Positions 20,858 through 32,010 of a stretch of DNA of 64,000 bases are shown in pieces. A model generated the notes under the pieces. It was given only the letters and a program-made list of their open reading frames with translations, was not told where the DNA came from and did no database searches. A program made the position numbers and the translations under genes. The stretch is taken from the NCBI GenBank assembly GCA_036365145.1, contig JAEOAD010000005.1:806001-870000 (forward strand). Reading direction: 5' to 3'. Position 1 is the first letter of the stretch. Every line of letters starts with the position of its first letter. The stretch is from Orientallactaga sibirica. Its lineage: Eukaryota > Chordata > Mammalia > Rodentia > Dipodidae.

Positions 20858-22561
20858 TGTTTCAGTCAGCTTCATATTGCTGGCAAAAAAATAAAGAAAA
20901 AAAAGAAAAGAAAAAAGAGAAAAAAAAACTGACCAAGAGCAGTTTGTGGGAGGAAAGGGTTTATTTTGACTTACAGACTCAAGGTGAAGCTCCATGATGG
21001 CAGGGAAATGTGGCATGAGTGGACTCTGTATGTTACCTTCTGGCCAGCATCAGGTGGACAGCAACAGCAGGAAAGTGTGCCAAACACTAACAAGGGCAGC
21101 TGATCATAAGCCGCCAGCAACAACATACCGCCTCCAGGAAGCTCAGTTTCCCAAACTGCCACCAGTTGGGGACATAGCATTTAGAACGCATAAGTGTATG
21201 GGGGAAACCTGAGTCACACCACACCATTCTGCCCCTCATCTCTAAACATACATGATATGAAATGCAGTGCCTTCAGTTCAACTTTCAAAGTCTCTATAGC
21301 TTTTATCAATCTCGATGCTGCTCAAACATTCCTACAGCCAAAGGTATTTTAACTGAGCCATAGTACCAAAAATAATTTAAAAAAATAGAGCCACAATGGC
21401 ACAGAATAAGCATTTACACTACAAAAGATGGCATTGGGCCTAGCAAAGACATATTGAACCAATACAAGATTTACAACAAACAGGGCAAACACCAAACTCT
21501 ATAACTCTAAGTCTGACAACTCCAACCAGTGACAAGTCTCCAGAGTTTGAGTTCCACCCCTCCAGCTATGCTACTCATGGTTCGGGAAAAATTCATCTGG
21601 TGCTGGCAGCTCTCCTTGGCAGCCACCACATAATTCTGACATCTCCATCCGGTCTCCACTGCAAGTCTTGGTTCATCTTCATGGCTCCATCAGCCCTCTA
21701 TGCAGGTAATCAACAAGCATACTTTCCATTGTCTATGGCTGTTTCCAAAAAAACAAACCAAGTTGGAAATTCGATGACCCTTTCTTTCCTGCACTTAGTA
21801 TACTCTGTAGTCCTAGATGGGCCACCAAGCTGTTAATCCAGGGGAGAAGAAAAAAAAAAAAAAGCAGACTTTGAAGAACAGGATACTTCTTTGGCATTCA
21901 GGCCCCTTCAAAAGAGTCTGCATTCTTCCTGTTGTCCCAATGCAGATCTTGTGGCCCAGTCACAATGGTTGTAAGCTCTCAAACAACTGTAGCTGAATGG
22001 GCAGCAGTTTTGGCCTAAAAGCTACGTTCCTTTTGTGACATATCCTTCTGCTCACACTAGTCTATTGCAATGCAACCCTGGACAAGTTCTCAGAGTATGG
22101 GCAGGTAGGACACAACAAGCCTCTCATACAAACTTCTAGCCCAGTCCAAAAAAGTTCCTTCTCACCCTCATAAGTCAAACCTCATAGTCCATAGTTTTAT
22201 TGCATTCAGGTCTTTCAACACTGCCCAGAATAGTCCATCCAACCACAAACAGCACTGCAAGGTGACTCAGCCCACATTCCTTTCTCAAATCAGTTCCCAA
22301 AATCCAAAAGCCACACAGTCCAGTTTCTGGCAGCAATGACCCACTTTGTGGTACAAATTAACTGTTGCAGTCAGCCTCACGTTGCTGGCAGAAAACTCCT
22401 GACCAAGAGTAGAGTGGAAGGGAAGGGTTCATTTGGCTTACAGACCAGGCAAAGCGCCACGATGGCAGGGGAAAATGTGGCATGAGCAGAGGCTGGATAT
22501 GACCTCTTGGCCAACATCAGGTGGACAAAACAGCAGGAGAGTGTGCAGTCACTAGCAAGGG
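20858..22561 (-). mobile_element. MaLR-type LTR retrotransposon, 5' LTR truncated
   Basis: The 3' LTR covers 20858-21223 (minus-strand start TGTGGTGTGACTCAGG, end CTGACTGAAACA). The internal region covers 21224-22362 and lacks a long frame. The 5' LTR runs from 22363 and is cut off at about 22561. The LTRs share GCTTACAGAC, CATGATGGCAGGG and CCAACATCAGGTGGACA-like words. Next to the 5' LTR the minus strand reads AATTTGTACCACAAAGTGGG, the ERVL/MaLR primer-binding region. An A/AAAG-rich interruption lies inside the 3' LTR. Confidence 0.75.
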
Positions 22562-23720
22562 GCTTGTTCCATTTGTTTGTTGACTCTCTTCTGTTCATTT
22601 CTTTTTGATTGTCTTCAATTTCATTATGCTGACTATGGTGTACTATTTCCTGATTCTCTTTGTTCTCCTTCAGCCATTGTTTGAGCTGTTCTTGTTGATT
22701 ATCTTGCATTTCTTTCATCCATCCTTTGAGGTGTTTTTAAATTTTTATTTTTTTGGTTTTTGGAGGAGGGTCGCACTGTAGCCCAGGGTGACCTGGAATT
22801 CACTCTGTATTCTCAGGGTGGCCTCGAACTCATGGCGATCCTCCTGCCTCTGCCTCCCTCCTGAGTGCTGGGATCAGTGGCATCCTTTGAGTTATTTTTG
22901 TTGCCTTTCTTCCAGTTCATTGAGCTGACCTTTGATTTGTAAGTTGAATTTTTTTTGCCACTTTTCTTCCATTTATTCTAGCCATTCTTGAAGTTCTCGT
23001 TTGATAACTTTTGTCCAGTTTCTTCTTAGCCAGTTGTTCATGGTCTCATGAAGTTCATTTAAAATGCTTGTTGCGATTTCTTTTTGGGTTATGTCTCGAG
23101 TTTCCTCTGAGCTTTCATTGCAGGCTTCCATTGTGAAACTAGGAAATCTTGTTGGGGATCCCTCTGCTAGGTGTCATGTTTTATTTGCTTGGCACTGGGG
23201 TCTGCCCATCTCAAGGTCAGTTTTCTCACTGAGGATGCAGCAATAGCAGCTCTTGTACCGCCTGTGTTGGGTGGCCTGGAGTACATTGATAAAGGTGGGT
23301 TTTGGCTTGAAGACTATCCACTGGGTTAGGGTAGGTGCACCTGAGCGTGAGCAGGATCTACGTTGTGTTCCACTGACTGACAAATCTGGGAACGACCTTG
23401 GGAGGCCTGGCTTCCTTGCCGTCCGACTTGGGTGATAATCTTCTGGTCTTGTTTACTCTCTGGCTTTTTGGAGTGAGATTAGCTCCAAACTTCTCCTAGG
23501 GCCTGGATCTGGTAAACAGTTGCCCTCTTTTTCAGCCCTTCTTCAGATAATGCTTTTGGAAGTGGGGGGCTTGCAAGAAGGGTGTGAAAAGTAGAATCCA
23601 AGTTGGTTGGTGGCATGCCTCTGGTCTTCCAATGGTTTGTCCTCTCTGGCAGCCAGCGTGGAATGGTGTCTAGCCCTGGTGCATAACTTCTGTGCTCAGC
23701 CCAGTCTGAAAATCTATTTT
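22562..23720 (-). mobile_element. L1 5' fragment: 5'UTR and broken ORF1
   Basis: ORF1 starts at 23131 (minus). Its N-terminal part is visible: about 85 codons, a B1 insertion, and about 50 more that are rich in Q, E, N and K with heptad-like spacing, fitting the coiled coil of ORF1p, the trimeric RNA-binding L1 protein. The frame is kept across the B1, but stops occur at codon 53 (22973-22975) and codon 80 (22892-22894). The RNA-binding half and ORF2 are absent. 23132-23720 is GC-richer 5'UTR. It joins the truncated LTR at 22561. Confidence 0.75.
22731..22880 (-). mobile_element. B1 SINE inserted into L1 ORF1
   Basis: The minus-strand B1 lacks its first about 20 bases; it begins near ATCCCAGCACTC. 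It ends in an A-rich tail. Perfect 11-bp duplications CATCCTTTGAG lie at 22720-22730 and 22881-22891. Removing one duplication and the B1 restores the ORF1 frame, so the B1 is younger than the L1. Confidence 0.95.
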
Positions 23721-24405
23721 TATTGTTTTCATGAGTCTCTTCATGTAGAAGGATGCCTGTTAATCAATACGCATGGCTTCGGCTATATCAATTAATTTCA
23801 GGCTATGAATTATATGCATATGTTCACATACATGTAAGTATCCACATGTGCCTATATACAGCTCAGAAATCTCTCCTGAATTACAGGCTCCAGTATGTTT
23901 TAGAATTCTTTCAACTGCTTTGTTTGGTTTTCTAAAAGACCTCATGGTTAACATGTCCAAAATTGAACTACTAATTGTACCTTATAAATTTTCTATTTTT
24001 CCTACTTTTCCTTTCTCAGTTGAAGTAGCCATATACTCATAATCTGTCAGAACAAAATTCCAAGAATTACTTTTAATTCGTTCCTTTCTTTAACTCTACA
24101 CATTCCAAATATATTCAAATTCTATGGCTTTACCCTCTGAATATAGCTGGAGTATGATTGTACCCAGCTACTTCAGCTGCTATCACCATAGCTAAAATTG
24201 TTTAGATGAAAGTAAGTATGTACAATGAATGATAATGTCTGAAATGCCAGGAGCAGATATGTAAAACTCTAAATTCAGACAGTGCCATGCAAAATGATAC
24301 AGAATGAAATTTATTTACAATGTAGTTACCATCACACAGTTTTGAATTTTAGATTAGTTGTCTAAAATATATTAAATTCTTAGAAGGATATTCAAGATCT
24401 GATAG
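23721..24405. other. Intergenic DNA
   Basis: No gene or repeat was recognised. Several 60-66 codon frames overlap on both strands without protein-like features. Confidence 0.45.
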
Positions 24406-24409
24406 TAAG

Positions 24410-24568
24410 ACTGGAGAGATTGCTTAGTGGTTGGGGCACTTTCCTGCAAAGCCTAAGGCCCCAGGTTCAATTCCCAGTACCCATGTAAGCCAGATGCACA
24501 GGGTAGCGCACACATCTGGAATTTGTTTGCAGTAGCTGGAGGCCCTGGAGTGCCCATTTTCTCTCTCT
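24410..24568 (+). mobile_element. tRNA-derived SINE, left part of a split copy
   Basis: Head GACTGGAGAGATTGCTTAGT, B-box GGTTCAATTCC, body GCCAGATGCACAGGGTAGCG and GCCCATTTTCTCTCTC. It is interrupted in its CT tract by another SINE and resumes at 24854. Confidence 0.93.
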
Positions 24569-24853
24569 CTCTCTCTTTTTTTTTTTAAAGTACATTGGGT
24601 TTATTGACATGTATGGCATTTATTTTTATTTTTAGATATTTATTTATTAGAGACAGACAGAGGGAGACAGAGAGAGAGAGAGCGAGAGACAGAGAGTGAG
24701 AATGGGCATACCAGGGTTTCTAGCCACTGCAAACGAACTCCAGACGTATGTGCCACCATGTGCATCTGGCTTACGTGGGACCTGGAGAATCGAACCTGGG
24801 TCCTTAGGCTTCGCAGGTATATGCCTTAACTGCTAAGCCATCTCCCCAGCCCA
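24569..24853 (-). mobile_element. tRNA-derived SINE nested in a SINE, with a unique 3' tail
   Basis: The head (minus strand) GGGCTGGGGAGATGGCTTAG lies at the right. The body and an A-rich tail follow leftward to about 24622. Then come about 32 bp of non-repeat sequence containing ATGTCAATAAACCCAATG, and a second poly-A (T-run at about 24576-24586). Duplications CCATTTTCTCTCTCT lie at 24554-24568 and 24854-24868. The tail looks like read-through RNA from a source locus. Confidence 0.9.
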
Positions 24854-24920
24854 CCATTTTCTCTCTCTTTTTCTCTATCTGCCTCTCTCTCTCAAATAAA
24901 TAAATAAAATTTTAAAAAAT
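24854..24920 (+). mobile_element. tRNA-derived SINE, right part of the split copy
   Basis: This is the rest of the CT-rich tract and the (AAAT)n tail (CTCAAATAAATAAATAAAAT) of the SINE that starts at 24410. It begins with the target duplication of the nested element. Confidence 0.9.
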
Positions 24921-27045
24921 AAAGGAGCTTCTAAAATCAAAAAGAGAAAAGACCATCCACAGGTCTTCAGATATCATATACTCAAACACCCAAATTTCAT
25001 TTCATATTATTATTTAATATTCATATTATCTAATATTCATATTATTTAATTTCTTAGTATGTGGTATTCTATTTCTATGAACCATTTAGAATATTTTAGG
25101 AATGTTAGTAATAACTGATATGAATGTTATTTGACATGAAAATAAAATGATGAACTTGATAATGTAATGACTTCCATTACATTCAGGTCTGCATTTAATT
25201 GCTGGATCTAGAGAAAATAGCACAAAAGTCTGTAAAGCATGAACCAGTATCTTAATATGCTAGGCACATTTTCTTTTTAAATTTATATTCCTCTATGAGA
25301 TTATTTATATAGTTCATAAACAGCTATCATAAATACAGATGTATGTCACTATTTTCAATAATTACATTCTTTTAAGTAATAATTAAACTAAATTATTTTA
25401 GTTTTCAATGAAAGCCATTGGCAAAGATTAATTTTTTTCATTATAAATTCATTTTATATTTCATGTGGGGTCAAGTCTTATTCACTCTAATATCACTGTC
25501 ATTTTATAGTTAATGTTTGAAGCTATCTCTATAAAATTAAGTAATTAAATATTAATTAATTTTAAATATTACAACATCACACTTAAAAGACAGAAGCCAA
25601 GATAAGTAATGTTAGAATCAAAGAGCCAGGTAGAAAAAAATAAATGTTCAAAGAAAAATTTTGGGTTCTAAAGAATTTTTTAAATGTAAAAGAACAGAAC
25701 ATCTATCCCCCTTTTGCACTGATTTCCACCTTTCCATATTTGCTGATCCACGCTCTCTGTCCCTAATATTCCAGCCAATGCTTAGACCTCAGATGAATGT
25801 ACAAGGATTTTCTTTATAGTTTTGGTTCACAAACACTTTGCCTTTAGAACACAGGAAATGAAATTTGACAATTGTCAAATTTGTTTATTTAGCAAGTGTT
25901 GGTTTTTGAATATTGTGCCTTAAGGAGAGATGAATTTGGGGGTTTCAGTCGTCAAGTTGATTTCTGTATTAAACATATTGCTTTAAGAAAACTAGAAAAG
26001 CTTGTGTGTGTCGGAAACTGCTAACAAATGTGTGTTCATTTCTACTGTGGCTATATTTTCTCGTCCTAAAATTTCAGCAGTTAATGAACTGATAACCAGT
26101 AATTCCTAACTATGATAAATTCTAGGAAGGTAATCTATTGAAGACCAAAGCCTGGAAGAGCAGTGCCGTTCCCATGGTCCCATTGTGTTGGCCTGGAGCT
26201 TGTGGGAATGAGTGTTAGGATGAACCTATGAGCATGACCTTTGAAGCGGTACATACATGCTAATGGCATTATTGGCCATCGTGTCCATCGTTGTGCTGTG
26301 TAGATGCAGACAATGGTCTCTTGTCTGCCTTCAAGGTAAGTAGTAACCCAGATGATATCGCTTTGAATTCTATACATTGCATCCCTTCTCTGGAGTAAAG
26401 GGTCTTGTTCAAGTAATGAGGAAAATGAGAGCTTGAATTGCCTGAGGGTCTCACTTTAGGGAGGCCCAAGATAAAGGGGCTTCTTTCCTGGAGTATGTAG
26501 AGCTCTCCTCACATGGCTCCGAGACTCTGGCTCAAGTTTTGACAGTTTACCCTAGAGAGGTTAGCTCCTTGAATTTAATGACAAGTGACGACAGAAGATC
26601 CTGTTCAACAACACACATCCACAAGTGCCTGAAGCTTGGGAGCAGTGGAAACTAAATGCAAAGTATGCAATGATTATTCCTTTGCATGAAAATACAGAGG
26701 GATGTATTAGGCAACCTTCTTGGTTAGTTTCTGACTCGCATTTGTGTGTCAATTTCATGTTCTAAGAGTGAAGCCCTCAATTTTCACACTTTATTCACAC
26801 AGTCCCACAAGGTAAAGAGTGGTAACTCTAACAACAGGCTAATTTCTTAATAGAAAAAATATGAATCCCTTCCTTTTACTTTTACTAGTTAGTAATCATA
26901 TTCAACTGAGTAATTTTCTAATTGTAAAAGTTAAAGTGAAGTATTTATAAATCTAAAAGATTAAAGAGCTCTTCAAGGAGAGAACATGGTGTTTTCTGTT
27001 ATGAAGTCATCAGCAGTGAAAACAGTGGACACTGAATATTCAAGT
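24921..27045. other. AT-rich intergenic DNA with one GC-richer part
   Basis: The first 1.2 kb is very AT-rich, including a tandem TATTCATATTAT(C/T)TAA motif at 25009-25050. From about 26135 to 26560 composition is higher in GC, and overlapping frames of 80 and 66 codons occur on the minus strand in different phases. It could be a decayed retrocopy or an old repeat; I could not identify it. Confidence 0.4.
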
Positions 27046-27047
27046 TT

Positions 27048-27768
27048 GGCCAGACAGGATCAATGACTGAATGGGTGCAATAGTGGCATGTCTACTCTTG
27101 GGGTAACCAACTGCTCCATAATTGGACTGAAGGCCCTCTCTACGGGAGGGAATACATGCCTGGTACTGAAAAACCTAAGCAAAAGTATATGGCAGGGGAG
27201 GTCATGAGCCTTTGGGGTATAAAGCCTGCCCTTGTCTGACTAAATGTATATATTATTCCCACCAAGCTGCCCTGAAAGCACTACACTTAATGTTCATGTT
27301 CACATATTAATGCTACTCTCACTTCTGGTTAGAGAAGCTTCTCTTTTCAGATGGCGATGACCACTGGGATCACCAAAAGGCAACATATTGCTGAGAAGAA
27401 AGGATAGAGGAGTGCCCAGCACTGAATCACCTCTGTCACACACACAAGGCTCAGGGACCATTGCGGAAGAGGGGGCGGATAGAATGGAAGAGCCAAAGGA
27501 AGGATATGACTTCTTACAATGCAACCGCCCAGACAGAAATTGGCCTCGATATCCATGACCTTGCAGTGCCTAGCAATACCATTGAAAGACCCTCAAAATA
27601 GAAGAAAAAGATGAGGACATCAAATTAAAAGAAAGACTAATGGAGAGAGGAGGGGATATGATGGAGATTGGTGTTCTAAAGTGGAATGGGGGGAGGGCAG
27701 GGGAGGGGAGGGAAATATATGTTTTTTTTGTTTTGTATGTAAATATAGAAGGTGTCAATAAAAAAATC
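27048..27768 (+). mobile_element. L1 3'-end fragment, related subfamily
   Basis: Words such as GGGGTAACCAACTGCTCC, GGAGGGAATACATGCCTGGT, ATTGCGGAAGAGGGGGCGGA and a terminal GTGTCAATAAAAAAA are typical of rodent L1 3' regions. It shares GTAACCAACTGCTC and the GAAGAGGGGGCGGA block with the 55-56 kb copy but lacks the ATATCCAGAGACACAGAG block. It is a sister subfamily or an older version. Confidence 0.65.
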
Positions 27769-29800
27769 AATTTTAAAAAAATGACAAAAGGAAAAAAAAT
27801 TTCATTAAACAATAGCGTTATTATTCTTGCTTGACGTTTTCTTTTTTTAGCCAAATGTGAACGATCCAGCAGCCTGTGTGTGGCTTTCATTATAATGTGT
27901 TCAACAGTGAGGCAGAGACAGATGTCAAGCTTGAAGTCGAGGTTTATTTACCTTCATGTACTTTTCAGTGAAAGCCTCCAATGATTATATAAGATGCTAT
28001 TGAAATTAATTATCACATGGATGAATGACTTTTAAAATGAGGTTATAATTCATTGACCAGAATCTTACTCACAATCCTTCAATTAGAGTGGGCCTTTTCC
28101 ATCTTGGATTAACATTCTTCTTTCTCTTAATTCATCTCTTGTCATCCCTGAACTAAAAGTCATTTGTTAGTATAGGAGGAAGCAGTCCATGTTAAATGAG
28201 GAGCCCGCTGATGCTGAAGGACTTACATAAGTATGTTGTATTTGATAAGTGTAGTGGATGGAAGTTAAATACATCACACATAAAATCACAGGCACACATA
28301 ATATTATGTTGTGGTTAATGTTAGTCAGGATTGACATTTAAAACATGTAGCATCTGTTAAATCATGGACCAGTCATCGGAATGAATGTAATATCAAATGA
28401 GCATGAAACAACCTGCTGATACTATCAGAATGACACATGTGATTAGCTTTGGATAACATTGCTTGCTCTTCACTTTTCATTTTCTTTACAACTACACTGT
28501 TACAGATAATTCTCAAGTAGAAATTTCTAACATAATTCTGTAATTTTTATTGATATTTTCTGTATAAATGGAGAGAGCTGTGAATGCTAATGGACACAGA
28601 AGGAATTATAAAAGGAGAGTATGTATGTTCTCCAAGCAAAGATTCAAGTTCAAATATTTAAATATAACATATTTTATCTCAAGTTCAAACTTAAAAGCAA
28701 TGCTGATGTTCAGTGAGCATTTTCAAATGTGGTGACCAACTGCCAATGTAACCAACTACCTCTAAAACAGGCTGCATTTCATGATGGGGCAGGTCATCAT
28801 GCCAAGAAAGTGGAAAATAAAAAAAAAAAAACAGAATTTCCCTGCTTATTTTATTTTAGATTATAAAGGGTAAAGAAACAATTAAGAAGAGTCTGCCAGA
28901 ACTGAATATAATGCCCATGAGCTTCATAAATCTCCTTCACACATTACAAAACTTAAAGCCTTATAAGTTCTTTATCTAATCCTAATGTTCTGCCTTGTGC
29001 ATTACACACTTAAAATCTCTACTTCTGTAGCTAAAAATTAATTCAGATATTTGAGAAAATTGGGTAGGAGGAATAGATGGAAAGGAAGAGAGGATGATTT
29101 GAATTAACTATGCTGATATTCATGGTTGGTCATTTAATAAATAATTCAGTGATGACTAACTCCCAAGGACACTGGACAAATAAATAAAATAAATTGAAGA
29201 CACTAATGGGAGGCACTCCAAGGCAACAGCAATTAAGGATACTGACTCCAAACAAAAAAATCAACCAAGAGTACATTTTGTAATGCTTGATTGTACAGAA
29301 TTAGAAACTACACCATCTAATACTTTTAATTTACACTATGAAATGTATGCTGAAAAAATGAAAAAAATTGTATATAACTGGCCTGTCACATTGATAACAG
29401 TTCTGTTTTTTTCTGCTATAGCAGCTATACATGTAGTAGGAAATTAAAGACTAGCATTTCCCAATTTTGACATATAATGATGTTGGAAAATGTTTCTTAT
29501 ATAGAATTTGCAATGGCAACATTAACCAGCTTTTCAAATCAGCTGATTCTCAAGATCATGCTATAGTTTTTCATCCTTCCCTTGATTATTCATTTCCTAC
29601 GGAGAAAGATGCCTGACAATAGGTAAGGTTAATGGCAAGTTTCCACTCTAACATGCCTATCAACTTGTAAGCACTCTGATAACAGAGTATCTTAATTCAT
29701 TAATACATCCTACATTAAAGATCAATGTTAGCTAGAGGTGCTCACTATAAATATGAATTCATTTCCCCAGAAGTATTAGAGACTACCTAGAAGTCTTATC
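27769..29800. other. AT-rich intergenic DNA
   Basis: No gene or interspersed repeat was recognised. A poly-A run lies at 28819-28831. The composition is uniform and AT-rich. Confidence 0.5.
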
Positions 29801-29805
29801 CTGTC

Positions 29806-30092
29806 CTGAATAGGTATGTCTGTCTGAATAGGTATGTCTGTCTGAATAGGTATGTCTGTCTGAATAGATATGTCTGTCTGAATAGGTATGTATGTCTGTC
29901 TGAATAGGTATGTCTGTCTGAATAGGTATGTCTGTCTGAATAGGTATGTCTGTCTGAATAGGTATGTCTATCTGTCTGAATAGGTATGTCTGTCTGAATA
30001 GGTATGTCTGTCTGAATAGGTATGTCTATCTGAATAGGTATGTCTGTCTGAATAGGTATGTATGTCTGAATAGGTATATATGTCTGTCTTCA
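29806..30092. repeat. 18-bp minisatellite
   Basis: About 15 copies of AATAGGTATGTCTGTCTG stand head to tail. Variants carry an extra TATG or CTAT quartet (near 29891, 29967 and 30061) or lack one TCTG (near 30026). The inner GTCTGTCTG shows a 4-bp sub-period, so it may have grown from a tetranucleotide seed. A B1 inserted 28 bp downstream. Confidence 0.97.
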
Positions 30093-30120
30093 TAGAAATA
30101 ATTATTCAGACTCAGTTTTT

Positions 30121-30278
30121 TTTTCCCCATTTTTTGGTTTTTCAAGGTAGGGTCTCATTCTAGCCCAGGATGACCTGGAATTCACCATGTAATCTCAGGG
30201 TGGCCTTGAACTCACGGCGATCCTCCTACCTTTGCCTCCCAAATGCTGGGATTAAAGGCGTGAGCCACCACTCCCAGC
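30121..30278 (-). mobile_element. B1 SINE, near full length
   Basis: The minus strand starts AGCTGGGAGTGGTGGCTCAC, contains TTTAATCCCAGCATTTGGG and ends in a poly-A. Perfect 15-bp duplications TCAGACTCAGTTTTT lie at 30106-30120 and 30279-30293. Confidence 0.95.
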
Positions 30279-30293
30279 TCAGACTCAGTTTTT

Positions 30294-31714
30294 AAATGAT
30301 ATAATTATATGCATTCTTAACTCATAGTCATCAAGAATATGATTCTGTAACTTCTATTTCAACTAAATAATAGCATGAAAATTTAAGTATTGATTTTGCA
30401 AACAACTCTAATTAATTTATCCTCTTGAGGTACTATACATTGTATAAGCCAAAGATTTAGAAAATAGAAAAGAATCAGACATCGGAAACAATTTTTACAT
30501 ACAGGTTACTAACAAATGGAAATTTAAGATTTCAACAGTTCTCTAGGATAGATTTAACAATCCTTACCAAGTCTCACCTTACACATGTGGTAACAGTGTT
30601 CACAGAAAATGACTGGAATATGTATGAATAAATCTCATTACCTCATCATTTCTTTCAAAGACTCAATTACCTCCAAATTAATGTGTCATTAGATTTAAAT
30701 ATAGTGAAAATATACTTGGATTTAGAAAGAGCATTATCAGTGTCATCATTATTATCACTACATGTCCAAGACATACAAAGTCATAATAAAAATAAAGCTT
30801 TCCTACTGAAAATGGAACTAAGTCAAGTAAATATTGGATGCATCATAACAACAACAAGAAAAGCAGACAGGTCTTGAATGTAGAAGGAATCATAACACAA
30901 TTCCCCAAAAGTCTGTAAATCTACAATAAGAAGAAATAAAATCAAATTAGCCAGAGTACCATTCAGGTGGGGAAAAAAAGAGGGAGACAAAGAATATATA
31001 AGTCACAGAACTTTCTGAAGGCTAGTGGAGCTCCCAGCAATCAATATAATGTACAGAGGTGGCTATATAATTTGTAGGGCATATTAAACAATGAAAACCT
31101 GGGCATTGAAATACTGGTAAGTCAATAAAGGTGCTCAGATGTATAGCTTATACTTTCCTTCCATAGTCTCTCCCTCTACTTACTATAATGCTTTTCTTAT
31201 GTAATGTTATTCTATGTCAAATAAAATTTAATTTATTCATACAGATTTTACTGTCCACCTTTATCTTGTCATCATTGCTTTCAAGTCATACCAGAATTAC
31301 AGAAAATTTTGGAGCTCATACATAAAAATTGTATCATTTTCTTATCATAACAGTATAAAATCCACACAGAATGAAAACAAGTAATTTTATTTCCCTCTAT
31401 GATGTGTGTGCATTCTACTAAGGTTCTTTAACTCTGGCTGATCAAGGAGCAAGGAAGGATTTATAAAAAAAAGAAAAGAAAAAAAAAGAACTATGGACTG
31501 AGATCTTTCTCTTTCCTTCATTCTCATCATTTTCATCTTAGGTGATCTTACATCCTGAGATATAAGAAAGGACATGAGAGAGGGCTTTCATCATTTTCCC
31601 TTCTGTCTTCCTTCTTCAAAGAAAGTTATGAGTTTAACAGAAATCGTGGCCTCTCAGAGCTGTTGGGATCTCCAGCCTCTCATTTAAGACAGAGTATTCT
31701 TGTTAGATTTTGTT
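30294..31714. other. AT-rich intergenic DNA
   Basis: No gene or interspersed repeat was recognised. An A-rich purine run occurs at 31464-31489. Confidence 0.5.
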
Positions 31715-31994
31715 TTTTTGGAAAAAATATTTATTTGTATGTGTATGTCTCAGCACATGGACTATGGTGGGGCAACACTGAGGTGGTGTTCCATCTTGTT
31801 TGAGACATGGTGTCTTGCTGCTTGCTGTTGCCAGACTACAAATGAATGTCAGACTAGCTGGGCCCTTGGGGTCACACATGAATGCATTGTTTTGCATCTG
31901 AATTTATGTGAGTGCTAGGGAATTGAACTCTGGCCAGCAAGTGTCTTTACAAGCAAGTGTCTTTAACCACTGAACCATTTTCCCAGCCCAGCCC
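31715..31994 (-). mobile_element. Old tRNA-headed SINE (B2/B3-like)
   Basis: At the right the minus strand starts GGCTGGGAAAATGGTTCAGT and contains GAGTTCAATTCCC (B box). The left end is T-rich. The middle does not match the common dipodoid SINE. Near the head the words CAAGTGTCTTTA are duplicated 16 bp apart, a local duplication. An L1 adjoins directly. Confidence 0.55.
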
Positions 31995-32010
31995 CAGACA
32001 CAATATTTTT

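Noticed and set aside
20513..21016. Reading frames of 86 and 118 codons with LSIY or RERE repeats
   Set aside because: They are translations of TATC, CT and TA microsatellites and have no protein meaning.
20858..22561. Expectation of gag or pol genes inside the MaLR-type element
   Set aside because: The internal region is only about 1.1 kb and contains no long frame or retroviral motif, so it is described as non-autonomous.
29806..30092. CRISPR-like array
   Set aside because: Units of 18 bp are directly adjacent without unique spacers. It is a minisatellite in a mammalian genome.
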